Assembly (NCBI RefSeq): GCF_013836145.1
Contig: NZ_CP057483.1
Span: 2,356,001 to 2,420,000 of the forward strand
Direction of reading: 5' to 3'
Source of the DNA: Citrobacter sp. RHB25-C09
Lineage (GTDB): Bacteria; Pseudomonadota; Gammaproteobacteria; Enterobacterales; Enterobacteriaceae
DNA length: 64,000 nt
Below, piece after piece: positions 17,992-27,761 of this stretch. The notes under the pieces are model-generated. The model searched no databases and was not told where the DNA came from. It saw only the letters and a program-made list of their open reading frames with translations. Position numbers and translations under genes: made by a program. Position 1 is the stretch's first letter. Every line of letters begins with the position of its first letter.

Positions 17992-19398
17992 TCACTCATC
18001 CGGTAGTAATCTGAAGCGCGGATCGTCCGCTGGCATCGCCATAAACGGTTCTGTCAGCATGAGCGTGATCTCATTGGAAGAGACACGCTGCCCCTTCTCA
18101 TCTTCTACCACCGCCGAAAGGTGCCAGCGGTTCGTTGCGCCTTCGCTGCTGTCCCAGGCAGGCATAATTACCGTCCACCCCTCAACGCTGTCTGCGTTTG
18201 CACCCGCCGTCAGGCTCAGCGCCTGAGTATCTCCTTGCCAGTCGATATGACGCACCCCATGTCGGCTACGCACCTGTAACTTCAGGGGTACGGTTTCGCC
18301 CGAATGCAGCTCCCATGGAGGGGTCGCCAGAAAAACAGTGAGCGTTTTACGCTGACGATATTCCATCGTCGGCAGGTTATTACGTTGCGGATTATCGTAA
18401 CGACTTCCGCGCAATGATTTACTTTCCGCCACTTCACTGGCGGCCAGTTGTTTTTTTAAGGACACGCCGAAGCGGTAGTTCAGATTTAACCCAAGGTTAT
18501 TCTGGCTCAGGCCGCTCTCCCCCTGCTTATGCTGGGCAGTGACCGTGACCAACGGTACCGGGGTATAGTTAAGACCCAGTTTCACCGCCACCGGATCGTG
18601 GTAGCCCGTCCCTGTGTTGAACAGATCAACCCTGTCGCCAAAATACTGTTCAAGGCTGACGCTGGTGTTCAGATGCTGATAAAACGGCATGTGCATTTCG
18701 GCCGTGAGGTCATAACCCCGCGCCATCCTCTGCTCAAGCGTATCCGTATGCGCATGCCATGCGGCAAAGGGTTGATAATAGTTGGCAGACAGGCGCAGAT
18801 ATTCTCCCCACGCCTCAGCCCCAAACCCGGCTCGCTGAAGGTTCTCATCCAGCAGGTTATCGTAAAAGGTGTTATAGCCCAGTAGCCAGCCATCTCGCGC
18901 CCAGCGCTGCCCGATACCCACATTACTCACCAGTCCGTCATCCTGCTGGGTAAGGCCCATCTGACTCCAGGTGAGGTAGCGTTGGTTATCCTGCCACGGA
19001 ATAAACCAACTGCCCTGACTGCCGCTGAAATCGCCTTCATTATTCACCTGAAGGTTGACGCTGGCATTGCCCCACGGCGACAGCCAGGACTCCAGATGTT
19101 GATTAACCTGTTCGCTGACCGCATCACGTACCTGACCAAAGGCAAACTGCTTCGCTTGCTCACCGGTATTCAGCCCATTGTCGACCATACTGGCTTCACC
19201 AAACGCTTTTGCCATTTCAGCGAAATGTTTCTCCCCATCGTTCGACTCTGGCGCCATACCTAAATCCGGCAGCCCGTCCTGATTATTGTCGAAGGGGTTC
19301 TCTGCCTGCTGAATAAACGTAGCGTCAGCGCTGGCCGTACCGCCAGCGAGCAGCATGAGTAGGTACAGAGGGGTGAAAAGCGAGGCAAAACGGTTCAA
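17992..19398 (-). CDS. ychO: Inverse-autotransporter / invasin-like protein YchO
   Basis: 468 residues and very similar to E. coli YchO. The start is a TTG at 19396-19398, giving a normal signal peptide (hydrophobic core then ASADA); the first ATG is 14 codons in and would shorten it. The middle region is the intimin/invasin beta-barrel domain (GQRWARDGWLLGYNTFYD and repeated aromatic strands, about 110-320), followed by an Ig-like segment at about 350-455. It is located in the outer membrane. The true extracellular passenger is short, so adhesion is not proven. It converges on narL with no bases between. Confidence 0.9.
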   Translation of the reverse strand: MNRFASLFTPLYLLMLLAGGTASADATFIQQAENPFDNNQDGLPDLGMAPESNDGEKHFAEMAKAFGEASMVDNGLNTGEQAKQFAFGQVRDAVSEQVNQHLESWLSPWGNASVNLQVNNEGDFSGSQGSWFIPWQDNQRYLTWSQMGLTQQDDGLVSNVGIGQRWARDGWLLGYNTFYDNLLDENLQRAGFGAEAWGEYLRLSANYYQPFAAWHAHTDTLEQRMARGYDLTAEMHMPFYQHLNTSVSLEQYFGDRVDLFNTGTGYHDPVAVKLGLNYTPVPLVTVTAQHKQGESGLSQNNLGLNLNYRFGVSLKKQLAASEVAESKSLRGSRYDNPQRNNLPTMEYRQRKTLTVFLATPPWELHSGETVPLKLQVRSRHGVRHIDWQGDTQALSLTAGANADSVEGWTVIMPAWDSSEGATNRWHLSAVVEDEKGQRVSSNEITLMLTEPFMAMPADDPRFRLLPDE

Positions 19399-19507
19399 AT
19401 CGTCGGCGACTTCTTACGTGAATAAGTTAACTTAGCACTCTAAAAGCCTACCTTATTTAAACCTGTCTTGCAGGGTTTCTCCTGTTTTCAGGAAAATCCT
19501 CACCTTT

Positions 19508-22090
19508 TCAGGCCAGGGAACGATTCAGTAAGGCTTTGAGTTCCGGGATGCACGAACCGCAGTTAGTCCCACAGCGTAACGCCTCACCTAACGCTTGCAC
19601 AGAATGACATCCGTCGCTGATGGCCTGACAGATCGCACTCTCCCCTACGCCATAGCAACTGCAAATCCGTGGACCGGCGTCTGCCCTGCTGCCACGTGGT
19701 TTGCCCCTGAGCAACGTATGGCGAGCCTCCGGGCTTTCTTCTGAACGTAAAAAAGCAGACTGAATCAACGCATGATCCACATCAGGCGCAGAAATCCCTG
19801 ACCAGAAGCCAAGCATGAGTTGGCCATTGTGCCAGGCCAGCAGGTGCATTCCTCCGGCAAAGGTGGCACGCTGGACCAGCCACGCTCTAGCTTCGCACCA
19901 GGCGATAAGCCATCCGTTGATATCATTGTCGCCGGCCAGCGTATACCGGCAAAGATCGGGCACGGTCTTACGCCAGAAATGGACGCTCGCAGGTAACGTC
20001 AGCGGTTGACGACAATACAGATCTCCCTGCCAGGCTGGCTGCCACGGCATGATGCGGACTGCCGTCTGCTTACTTTCCGGCTGCCCTGAGTGCGGATCGC
20101 AGACCGGGGCAACCAACGCATTGACGCTGCCCTGACGGGCAAATTGCTGATTCCAGTGCATCGGCGTAAAGACGCAGCCAGAACGTTGCCCTTCATCAAC
20201 CACGACCCGTGCAACCATTATGCCGCGCGGCGAACCGACCCGGCAAAATCCGCCGTCCTGAAGCTGCAAGCGCTGCGCATCTGACGCACCAATGGCCACG
20301 CACGGCTCGTTAATGTGCTGCATCAGGCGCGGCACGTGTCCTGTGCGGGTCATGGTGTGCCACTGATCGCGGATACGCCCGGTGTTAAGCACCAGCGGAT
20401 AAAGCGGATCGCAAGTCGCTTTCGGACCCTGTGGTTTTACCGGCACCATACGGAACCGCTGGCGTTGACGCCAGTCAACCAGGCTATTTTGCACACCGGT
20501 CACTGGCCAGCGCACCGGTGCCATCGCTTCCCACTCATCCTGCGTCAGCTTTGCCAGTGCGCTGATATCAAATGCCCGTGCCCCATTATTCTCGAAACCG
20601 GAGAGCGAGGCATGTTCAGAGAATATCGCCTGTGCATCATGCCAGGCAAAGGCGTCACCATAGCCGAGCTGTTTCGCTATCTGGGCGACAATCCACCAGT
20701 CAGGACGCGCTTCACCGGGTATTGGCAAAAACGCCCGCTGCCTGGATATCCGCCGTTCAGAGTTGGTAACGGTACCGCTCTTTTCTCCCCACGCCAGCGC
20801 GGGAAAACGGATATGGGCATAGCGACTGGTGTCCGTGTGCTCGGCCACCTCAGAAACCATCACCAGCGGGCATGCTGCCAGTGCCTGGCACACCGCGTGC
20901 GTATCCGGCAAAGAAACCGCCGGATTGGTGCCCATGATCCACACGGCTTTCACCTCACCTTTTGCAATAGCCTCGAACAGTTCAACGGCCATCAGCCCGG
21001 GCGTTTGTGCCAGCCGTTCCGTACCCCAGAAGCGCGCAACGCGCGATAAATCCTCGGGTTCGAAATTCATATGCGCGGCAAGCTGTGTTGCCAGCCCGCC
21101 CACTTCACGTCCCCCCATCGCATTTGGCTGTCCGGTCAGCGAAAAGGGTCCACAACCGGGGCGGTCGTAATGGCCGCTGGCGAGATGGGCATTGATAATC
21201 GCATTGCATTTATCGCTGCCGCTGGCTGACTGGTTTATCCCCATTGTAAACAGCGTAATGGCGGTGGATGACGTCACAAACCAGTCGAAGAACGTGGCAA
21301 CCGCCTGAGGATCCAGCCCGCAAAACTGCGACACGCGCGCCAGCGACCAGTCTGTGGCTTCCGCCAGAGCGAGGTCAGCGTCGTCAAAATGGCGGTTTCC
21401 TCTGCCGCTCTGATGAATGGCATTCAACAGACCGACAAACAATCCCGCATCACTGCCCGGTGTGAGCGGCAGATGAAGATCGGCACAATCACAGGTTGCG
21501 GTGCGTCGCGGGTCAATGACCACCACACGCATTGCCGGATTGTTCGCCTTTGCCTGTACCAGCCGCTGATAAATCACCGGGTGGGTCCATGCCGCATTTG
21601 AACCCACCAGCACCACCAGCTCACTCATTTCGATGTCTTCATAACTGCATGGCACCACATCTTCACCGAAAGCGCGCTTATAGCCCGTCACCGCCGAGGA
21701 CATACACAAACGGGAGTTGGTATCAATGTTTGCCGCGCCGATGAATCCTTTCATCAGTTTATTTGCTGCGTAGTAATCCTCAGTAAGCAGTTGCCCGGAA
21801 GCATAAAATGCCACCGCGTTTGCGCCGTGCTCAGCAATAATTGCCCGCAGACGCTGCCCCGCAGCCGCCAGAGCCTGTGACCAGTCAACGGTTTTTCCGT
21901 CCACTTCCGGCTGCAATAATCGCCCCGCCAACCCGGTCGTTTCGCCCAGCGCCGCGCCTTTTACACACAGCCGCCCGGCGTTGGCAGGATGGTCCGGGTC
22001 GCCCTTCACGCTGACGCCCGTCTCGTTCACCGTTGCAATAACTCCGCAGCCGACGCCACAATAAGGACAGGTTGTTCGCGTTTCGCTCAT
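19508..22090 (-). CDS. nasA: Assimilatory nitrate reductase, catalytic subunit
   Basis: 860 residues. The N-terminal CPYCGVGCG motif binds a [4Fe-4S] cluster, and Mo-bis-MGD oxidoreductase domains follow. A C-terminal BFD-like [2Fe-2S] domain has the cysteine pattern CSCYGV...CGTNCGSC near residues 808-845, as in Klebsiella NasA. It reduces nitrate to nitrite in the cytoplasm for nitrogen assimilation, taking electrons from the NasC flavoprotein. It is the last gene of the operon, and its ATG overlaps the nasCB stop as ATGA. Confidence 0.93.
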   Translation of the reverse strand: MSETRTTCPYCGVGCGVIATVNETGVSVKGDPDHPANAGRLCVKGAALGETTGLAGRLLQPEVDGKTVDWSQALAAAGQRLRAIIAEHGANAVAFYASGQLLTEDYYAANKLMKGFIGAANIDTNSRLCMSSAVTGYKRAFGEDVVPCSYEDIEMSELVVLVGSNAAWTHPVIYQRLVQAKANNPAMRVVVIDPRRTATCDCADLHLPLTPGSDAGLFVGLLNAIHQSGRGNRHFDDADLALAEATDWSLARVSQFCGLDPQAVATFFDWFVTSSTAITLFTMGINQSASGSDKCNAIINAHLASGHYDRPGCGPFSLTGQPNAMGGREVGGLATQLAAHMNFEPEDLSRVARFWGTERLAQTPGLMAVELFEAIAKGEVKAVWIMGTNPAVSLPDTHAVCQALAACPLVMVSEVAEHTDTSRYAHIRFPALAWGEKSGTVTNSERRISRQRAFLPIPGEARPDWWIVAQIAKQLGYGDAFAWHDAQAIFSEHASLSGFENNGARAFDISALAKLTQDEWEAMAPVRWPVTGVQNSLVDWRQRQRFRMVPVKPQGPKATCDPLYPLVLNTGRIRDQWHTMTRTGHVPRLMQHINEPCVAIGASDAQRLQLQDGGFCRVGSPRGIMVARVVVDEGQRSGCVFTPMHWNQQFARQGSVNALVAPVCDPHSGQPESKQTAVRIMPWQPAWQGDLYCRQPLTLPASVHFWRKTVPDLCRYTLAGDNDINGWLIAWCEARAWLVQRATFAGGMHLLAWHNGQLMLGFWSGISAPDVDHALIQSAFLRSEESPEARHTLLRGKPRGSRADAGPRICSCYGVGESAICQAISDGCHSVQALGEALRCGTNCGSCIPELKALLNRSLA

Positions 22091-25000
22091 GATGCCTCCG
22101 CGCGCAGCAGTAATGCCTGATTACCTATCCACACCTCTCCCGCTTCAATTTTGACGGGCCAGGCGCGTACTACAGGTTCACCGCTGTCACACTGGCGACC
22201 ATCCCGCAGACGAATACGCTGTTTGTAGAGCGGAGAAATAACGACAGGCTCACCGCCCGCATCACCCAGCAGACCGCGCGCAAGAACGCTGACGTCGCTG
22301 CCCGGTTCCCGGTTATCCAGCGCATATACCGTCTTACCAAAGCGGAACAGCGCAATTTCGCGATCCCCCAGTGTCGCCCCAACGCCCAACTGGTCCGGAA
22401 TGTCTTCAACACGACAGACCGCCTGCCACGGCTTCGCCGTCTGGTTCCGCGCCGGTGTGTTAATGCTGGAACGGAACAGCGCCAGCTGCTGCGGATCGCT
22501 TAAGGTGGTCTGCCATTCGCACTGATAACTCTCTACGACGCGCGCCATCTCTTGCTCCAGTTCGTCGGCAATGCCGAGACTGTCTTCGATAATCACCGCC
22601 CGCAGATAGCCGATGCCGCCTTCGAGACTATCCATCCATGTACTTGTCCGTTGCAGGCGATCGGCAGTGCGAATGTAGAACATCAGAAAACGATCGACGG
22701 TACGAATCAGCGTATCGCTGTCCAGATCGCTGGCGAAAAGATCGGCGTGACGGGGTTTCATCCCACCGTTACCGCATAAGTAGAGATTCCAGCCTTTCTC
22801 CGTCGCGATCACGCCGACATCTTTTCCCTGCGCTTCAGCGCATTCACGCGTGCAGCCGGATACCGCCATTTTGATTTTGTGCGGCGCGCGCAACCCTTTG
22901 TAGCGGTTCTCCAGCGTTACCGCCAGCCCGGTAGAATCCTGAACGCCGTAGCGGCACCACGTCGACCCCACGCAGGATTTGACCGTGCGCAGGGATTTTC
23001 CGTAAGCGTGGCCGGTTTCAAACCCTGCGGCGATCAGTTCGCGCCAGATATCAGGCAGTTGTTCAAGACGCGCACCAAAGAGATCGATTCGCTGACCGCC
23101 GGTGATCTTGCTGTATAACTGATAGCGCTTTGCGATCTGCCCGATAGCGATTAAACCGTCAGCCGTCACTTCCCCTGCAGCCATGCGTGGTACGACGGAA
23201 TACGTACCGTCCTTCTGAATATTGGCAAAGTAGCGATCGTTGGTATCCTGTAGCGGCATATGGGCAGGCTTGAGCAAATACTCATTCCAGCACGAGGCCA
23301 GCACCGAGCCCACCAGCGGCTTACAGATTTCACAACCGTGCCCCTGACCGTAGCGACCGATCAATTGTTCAAAAGTGTGGATATGGTTGACGCGCACCAG
23401 GTGGTATATCTCCTGGCGCGAAAAAGGAAAATGTTCGCAAATGTCTTTTTTGACCACCACGCCCTGCGCGGTAAGCTGATGCTCCATCACCTGCTTCACC
23501 AGCGCACTGCATCCCCCGCAGCCTGTCGCCGCTTTGGTGCACTGTTTGATGGCCGCCATGTCACTCGCCCCGGCACTGACCGCCTGACAGAGGTCGCCTT
23601 TACTGACGTTATGACACGAGCAAATCTGCGCACTGTCAGGCAACGCCGCCACGCCGAGTGCTTTGGGTGCGGTGCCGGAAAGTGCCGGTAAGATTAATGA
23701 TTCCGGATCCTCAGGGAGCGCGATGCCGTTCAGCATCATCTGTAGCAGCGTGGCGTAATCGCCAGCTTCGCCAACCAGCACGCCGCCAAGCAGCGTTTTT
23801 CCGTCAGCGCTGACCACGATTTTTTTGTAGACCTGCTCGGGACCATGGGTCCACTGGTAACTTTGTGCCCCTGGCGTGCGGGCGTGCGCATCACCAAAAG
23901 AGGCGACATCAACGCCGAGGAGCTTCAGTTTAGTGCTCATATCCGCACCGCTGAAGCTTGCCTCTATGCCCGCGAGCTGTGCTGCCGCCACGCGTGCCAT
24001 CTGGTAGCCTGGCGCCACCAGACCGAAAATGCGACCTTTCCAGAGCGCGCATTCGCCAATGGCGTAAATCGCGCTGTCGGAGGTCAGGCATTGCCCATCA
24101 ATGCGGATCCCGCCGCGCTCGCCAGTGTCCAGGCCAGCACTTCGCGCCAGGGCATCCTGCGGGCGGATCCCCGCGGAAAATACCACCATATCGGTATTCA
24201 GAGACTCGCCATCCGCAAAGTGCAGGATCAGTCCGCCTGACGTGGTTTCAATTTCGGTGGTTGCCTTCGAGGTATGCACGCCGACACCCAGCGCTTCGAT
24301 TTTCTCACGCAGCATCGCCGCGCCGTTGTTGTCTAATTGTACGGCCATCAGATTCGGCGCAAACTCCACCACATGCGTCTCAAGCCCCAGTTGACGCAGC
24401 GCATTGGCGGCTTCCAGTCCCAGTAATCCGCCACCGATCACTACACCATGTCGGGCGGTTTTTGCTTTTGCGGCAATCGCATCCAGATCGTCCAGCGTAC
24501 GGTAGACAAAGCAGTCAGGCGAATCACCGCCTTTTACCGGCGGCACAAACGGATACGACCCCGTCGCTAGCACCAGTCTATCCCAGTGGGTTTCATGTCC
24601 ACTGGCGGTACGGATAACTCGCTTCTCCCGGTCAATAGCGGTCACCTGCTGAGACAGCCGGAGTTCGATGCCATGACGGGCAAAGAAATCGTCCTCAACA
24701 AGCGAAAGCGACTGCGCGCTACGCCCGGCAAAGTATTCCGACAGATGCACCCGGTCATAGGCCGCGTAACGTTCCTCAGCAAAAACCACAATCTGATACC
24801 GCTTATGCAATTGGTGGCTAACGCACTGCTCAAGAAAATGGTGGCCAACCATACCGTGTCCCACCACAGCCAGCGTAGGTTTTGTCATTGTCATCGGTCC
24901 TGCAGCCTGCGGCTGCGCTGAAAAGTCATCGAATAACCAGTCGGGATGTGCCAGCGCCTGTTCGGCGAGCAGATCGGTTAACGGAGCGGCGCTTTGGCAG

Positions 25001-26079
25001 TCGCCCATGAGCAGCACGCCGTGAAGCCTCCCATCACGAAGGAGCAGACGCCGGTAATGGCCGCTGAGCGGATCCCGCGCGGTGAAAAGCGTATCGTTGG
25101 GGGCGGCGTCAACGGCACCGGCGCTAAACAGATCAATGCCCGTCATCTTGAGACGCGTCCCGGAAGGCTGCCAGTTAACGTGCGCCTGTTGATCGCCGGT
25201 CAGCCTGGCGGCCAGTACATCGGCCTGCGCCAGACACGGCGCGACCAGTCCCCAGATTTTCCCGTCCATTTCACAGCATTCGCCGATGGCGCTGATGTGG
25301 GCGATACGCGTCTGCAATTTTGCGTCCACCACGATGCCACGCTGGCACGGGATGCCACACGTCTCGGCAAGGCGGATTTTTGGTCGTACGCCAGTGGCGA
25401 TAATCACCCGTTGCGCCGGGATGACGGTGCCGTCTGCCAGTGTGACGTGATTTACGCCGATATGTGTCAGGCCAGAGGCGAGTGTGCAGGCGACGCCTCT
25501 CGCGGTAAGCTCGGCCTGCAATAAGTCACTCGCCTGCTGATCCAATTGCTGTTCCATCAGCCGTTCTGAACGATGCACTAACGTGACGTTGTCACAATTA
25601 CGGCGCAACGCCGCTGCGGCCTCTACTCCAAGGATCCCGCCACCGAGAACCACTACCGGACCGCTCATTCGCGTGATTTTCTCGACATCCGCAATGGTAC
25701 GAAATGCCGTCACGTGTGGCTGTTCTATGCCGCTAATGGGCGGCATAACGGGTTCGGAACCGGTGGCGAAAACCAGCTCATCCCATGCCAGTGTGCGTCG
25801 GGTGGTAGTCACCCGCTTTGCCGCCGTATCGACGGCAACGACGGTTTCTCCCGTGAGGACAGCGACGTTGTTTTCGGCATACCATTCTGGCGGATGCAGT
25901 AACGTCTGGTTGAAACCTTTCTCACCCCCTAATACGGGCGAGAGCTGAATGCGGTTATAGGCAAACTGAGGCTCTTCGCCGATCGCGGTAATCGCGAAAG
26001 CGGTGCTCTCCTTCGCAATGAGCGCTTCCACCAGCCGGGTGGCCGCCATGCCGTTACCGATGATGATTAATTGCCTCAT
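22087..26079 (-). CDS. nasB: NasC-NasB fusion: NADH oxidoreductase joined to assimilatory nitrite reductase
   Basis: 1330 residues in one open frame. Residues 1-395 form a complete FAD/NAD-dependent oxidoreductase (IIIGNGMA, VVLGGGILG) corresponding to NasC. From Met396 a full NirB-type nitrite reductase begins again (VVGHGMVGHHF), with FAD and NAD domains, a BFD-like [2Fe-2S] CSCHNV...CGGC, and a siroheme/[4Fe-4S] motif CxxxxxC...CxxxC (CVGSTWC, CTREC). A NirD-like Rieske-type tail closes it from about 1215. Met396 (ATG 24892-24894) has a CAGGA ribosome-like sequence, so separate NasB of 935 residues may also be made. In Klebsiella nasC and nasB are separate genes. It reduces nitrite to ammonium with NADH and feeds NasA. 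Confidence 0.88.
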   Translation of the reverse strand: MRQLIIIGNGMAATRLVEALIAKESTAFAITAIGEEPQFAYNRIQLSPVLGGEKGFNQTLLHPPEWYAENNVAVLTGETVVAVDTAAKRVTTTRRTLAWDELVFATGSEPVMPPISGIEQPHVTAFRTIADVEKITRMSGPVVVLGGGILGVEAAAALRRNCDNVTLVHRSERLMEQQLDQQASDLLQAELTARGVACTLASGLTHIGVNHVTLADGTVIPAQRVIIATGVRPKIRLAETCGIPCQRGIVVDAKLQTRIAHISAIGECCEMDGKIWGLVAPCLAQADVLAARLTGDQQAHVNWQPSGTRLKMTGIDLFSAGAVDAAPNDTLFTARDPLSGHYRRLLLRDGRLHGVLLMGDCQSAAPLTDLLAEQALAHPDWLFDDFSAQPQAAGPMTMTKPTLAVVGHGMVGHHFLEQCVSHQLHKRYQIVVFAEERYAAYDRVHLSEYFAGRSAQSLSLVEDDFFARHGIELRLSQQVTAIDREKRVIRTASGHETHWDRLVLATGSYPFVPPVKGGDSPDCFVYRTLDDLDAIAAKAKTARHGVVIGGGLLGLEAANALRQLGLETHVVEFAPNLMAVQLDNNGAAMLREKIEALGVGVHTSKATTEIETTSGGLILHFADGESLNTDMVVFSAGIRPQDALARSAGLDTGERGGIRIDGQCLTSDSAIYAIGECALWKGRIFGLVAPGYQMARVAAAQLAGIEASFSGADMSTKLKLLGVDVASFGDAHARTPGAQSYQWTHGPEQVYKKIVVSADGKTLLGGVLVGEAGDYATLLQMMLNGIALPEDPESLILPALSGTAPKALGVAALPDSAQICSCHNVSKGDLCQAVSAGASDMAAIKQCTKAATGCGGCSALVKQVMEHQLTAQGVVVKKDICEHFPFSRQEIYHLVRVNHIHTFEQLIGRYGQGHGCEICKPLVGSVLASCWNEYLLKPAHMPLQDTNDRYFANIQKDGTYSVVPRMAAGEVTADGLIAIGQIAKRYQLYSKITGGQRIDLFGARLEQLPDIWRELIAAGFETGHAYGKSLRTVKSCVGSTWCRYGVQDSTGLAVTLENRYKGLRAPHKIKMAVSGCTRECAEAQGKDVGVIATEKGWNLYLCGNGGMKPRHADLFASDLDSDTLIRTVDRFLMFYIRTADRLQRTSTWMDSLEGGIGYLRAVIIEDSLGIADELEQEMARVVESYQCEWQTTLSDPQQLALFRSSINTPARNQTAKPWQAVCRVEDIPDQLGVGATLGDREIALFRFGKTVYALDNREPGSDVSVLARGLLGDAGGEPVVISPLYKQRIRLRDGRQCDSGEPVVRAWPVKIEAGEVWIGNQALLLRAEAS

Positions 26080-26088
26080 CTTGTCCCC

Positions 26089-26877
26089 TTACGCGGCTTT
26101 AGGCTGCTTTTCATAAAGGAAATGGAGCACGCGCTGCCGCAAGCCGTGGTAGCGACTGTCTTCGGCCAGTTGCACTCGATTTCGGGGACGCGGCAGCGTA
26201 ACGGGCAGGATCTCCCCCACTGTTGCCGCCGGGCCGTTGGTCATCATCAATACCCGGTCGGATAGCAGTACCGCTTCATCCACGTCATGGGTAATCAGGA
26301 CGATGGTGGTATTAAGCGACTGCTGGATTTGCATTACCGTATCCTGCAGATGGGCGCGCGTGAGCGCATCGAGCGCGCCGAACGGTTCATCCATCAGCAG
26401 CACTTTAGGTTTCATGGCCAGCGCGCGTGCGATGCCTACTCGCTGTTTCATCCCCCCTGAGACTTCGCCCGGATGCTTGTGCATCGCATGTCCCATCTGC
26501 ACGCGCTCGAGATTGTGTTCGATCCACTCGCGCCGCTCGGCTTGGCTCATGGTGCGGCGGAAAACCTGATCCACCGCCAGCGCCACGTTGTCGAAACAGG
26601 TTAACCACGGCAGTAATGAGTGGTTCTGAAAGACCACCGCCCGTTCGGGTCCCGGACCGGCGATTTCGCGGTTGTCGCAAATCAGTCCGCCTTCCGTGGG
26701 CAGCGTGATTCCTGCAATCAGATTCAGTAGTGTGGATTTGCCGCACCCGGAGTGACCAATCAGACTCACCGTCTCCCCTTCGTAGATATCAAACGAAACA
26801 TTTTGCAGCGCCAGAAACTCGCCGCTGGCGGTGGAAAATCGTTGGCTTACCGCCTGTACCTGAATTAAAGGTTTCAT
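26089..26877 (-). CDS. nasD: Nitrate ABC transporter, ATP-binding subunit
   Basis: 262 residues. Walker A GHSGCGKS, ABC signature SGGMKQR and Walker B VLLMDEPFGALD are all present, with the H-loop in LITHDVDEA. It powers nitrate/nitrite uptake with NasE and NasF. It sits 9 bases before nasCB and 13 bases after nasE. Confidence 0.92.
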   Translation of the reverse strand: MKPLIQVQAVSQRFSTASGEFLALQNVSFDIYEGETVSLIGHSGCGKSTLLNLIAGITLPTEGGLICDNREIAGPGPERAVVFQNHSLLPWLTCFDNVALAVDQVFRRTMSQAERREWIEHNLERVQMGHAMHKHPGEVSGGMKQRVGIARALAMKPKVLLMDEPFGALDALTRAHLQDTVMQIQQSLNTTIVLITHDVDEAVLLSDRVLMMTNGPAATVGEILPVTLPRPRNRVQLAEDSRYHGLRQRVLHFLYEKQPKAA

Positions 26878-26890
26878 AGTGCCTCCGGGT

Positions 26891-27760
26891 TTATTGCCAG
26901 CTAAAGCGGCGTGCGATCAGCATCAGTCCCTGCTCAAGCAGCAGGCCCACCACGCCGATAATCACGATGGCGATGAGGATGTTTTCGACGTTAAGGTTGT
27001 TCCATTCGTTCCAGATCCAAAAACCAATGCCCAGGCCGCCGGTAAGCATCTCAGCGGCAACGATCACCAGCCAGGCAATGCCTATAGACAGGCGCACACC
27101 GGTGAGAATGGCAGGTAATACTGCAGGGAACAGGATCCGACGCATGACCGTCCATTCAGACAGTTGCAGGACCCGCGCAACGTTGAGGTAATCGTCCGGG
27201 ATTCGGCGAACGCCCTCGGCGGTGTTGATCACCATTGGCCAGATGGAGCAGATGAAAATGGTCCAGCTTGAGGCCGGTTCCGCCTTCTGAAACAGCAGCA
27301 GACCAATGGGCAGCCACGCCAGCGGACTGACAGGACGCAACAGCGCCACCAATGGTGAGAACATGCGGGAGAAAAAGATAAAGCGGCCAATCAGGAAGCC
27401 CAGCGGGATCCCGACAACGGCGGCCAGGCCAAAACCTGTCGCGACGCGCGTGAGCGAGGCCAACACATTCCAGCCAATACCCATGTCGTTCGGCCCGCCG
27501 TTGTAGAACGGATCAGCAAACAGTGTGAGAGCAGAATCCAGCGTGCTGAGCGGCGTGGGAAACCCTTTGCTGTTAATAGCGGCGAGTTGCCAGCCAACCA
27601 GGAGCAAAGTCAGGCCCAGTAGGGCCGGAACGACGCGCAGAACGAGATTACCGAGCCAGACTGAAATTGGCGCGTGACGTTTTCTTACCGACACGGGCGG
27701 TAAGGCGATGACTTCACCGAGGGTCGGTTCAGTCGGCTTGGGTTGAGTATTGTGCTGCAT
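26891..27760 (-). CDS. nasE: Nitrate ABC transporter, permease
   Basis: 289 residues from the ATG at 27758-27760, one base beyond the nasF stop; an in-frame start 13 codons earlier would lie inside nasF and is less likely. A polar N-terminal tail of about 45 residues precedes six membrane spans of the BPD-type permease domain with the EAA loop (EGVRRIPDDYLNVARVL). It forms the channel for NasF-delivered nitrate. Confidence 0.9.
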   Translation of the reverse strand: MQHNTQPKPTEPTLGEVIALPPVSVRKRHAPISVWLGNLVLRVVPALLGLTLLLVGWQLAAINSKGFPTPLSTLDSALTLFADPFYNGGPNDMGIGWNVLASLTRVATGFGLAAVVGIPLGFLIGRFIFFSRMFSPLVALLRPVSPLAWLPIGLLLFQKAEPASSWTIFICSIWPMVINTAEGVRRIPDDYLNVARVLQLSEWTVMRRILFPAVLPAILTGVRLSIGIAWLVIVAAEMLTGGLGIGFWIWNEWNNLNVENILIAIVIIGVVGLLLEQGLMLIARRFSWQ

Positions 27761-27761
27761 A

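Noticed and set aside
24886..24894. Frameshift or missing stop as a sequencing error between nasC and nasB
   Set aside because: No homopolymer is present at the join and both halves are in frame with sensible ends, so it is reported as a probable real fusion, with resequencing given as the test.
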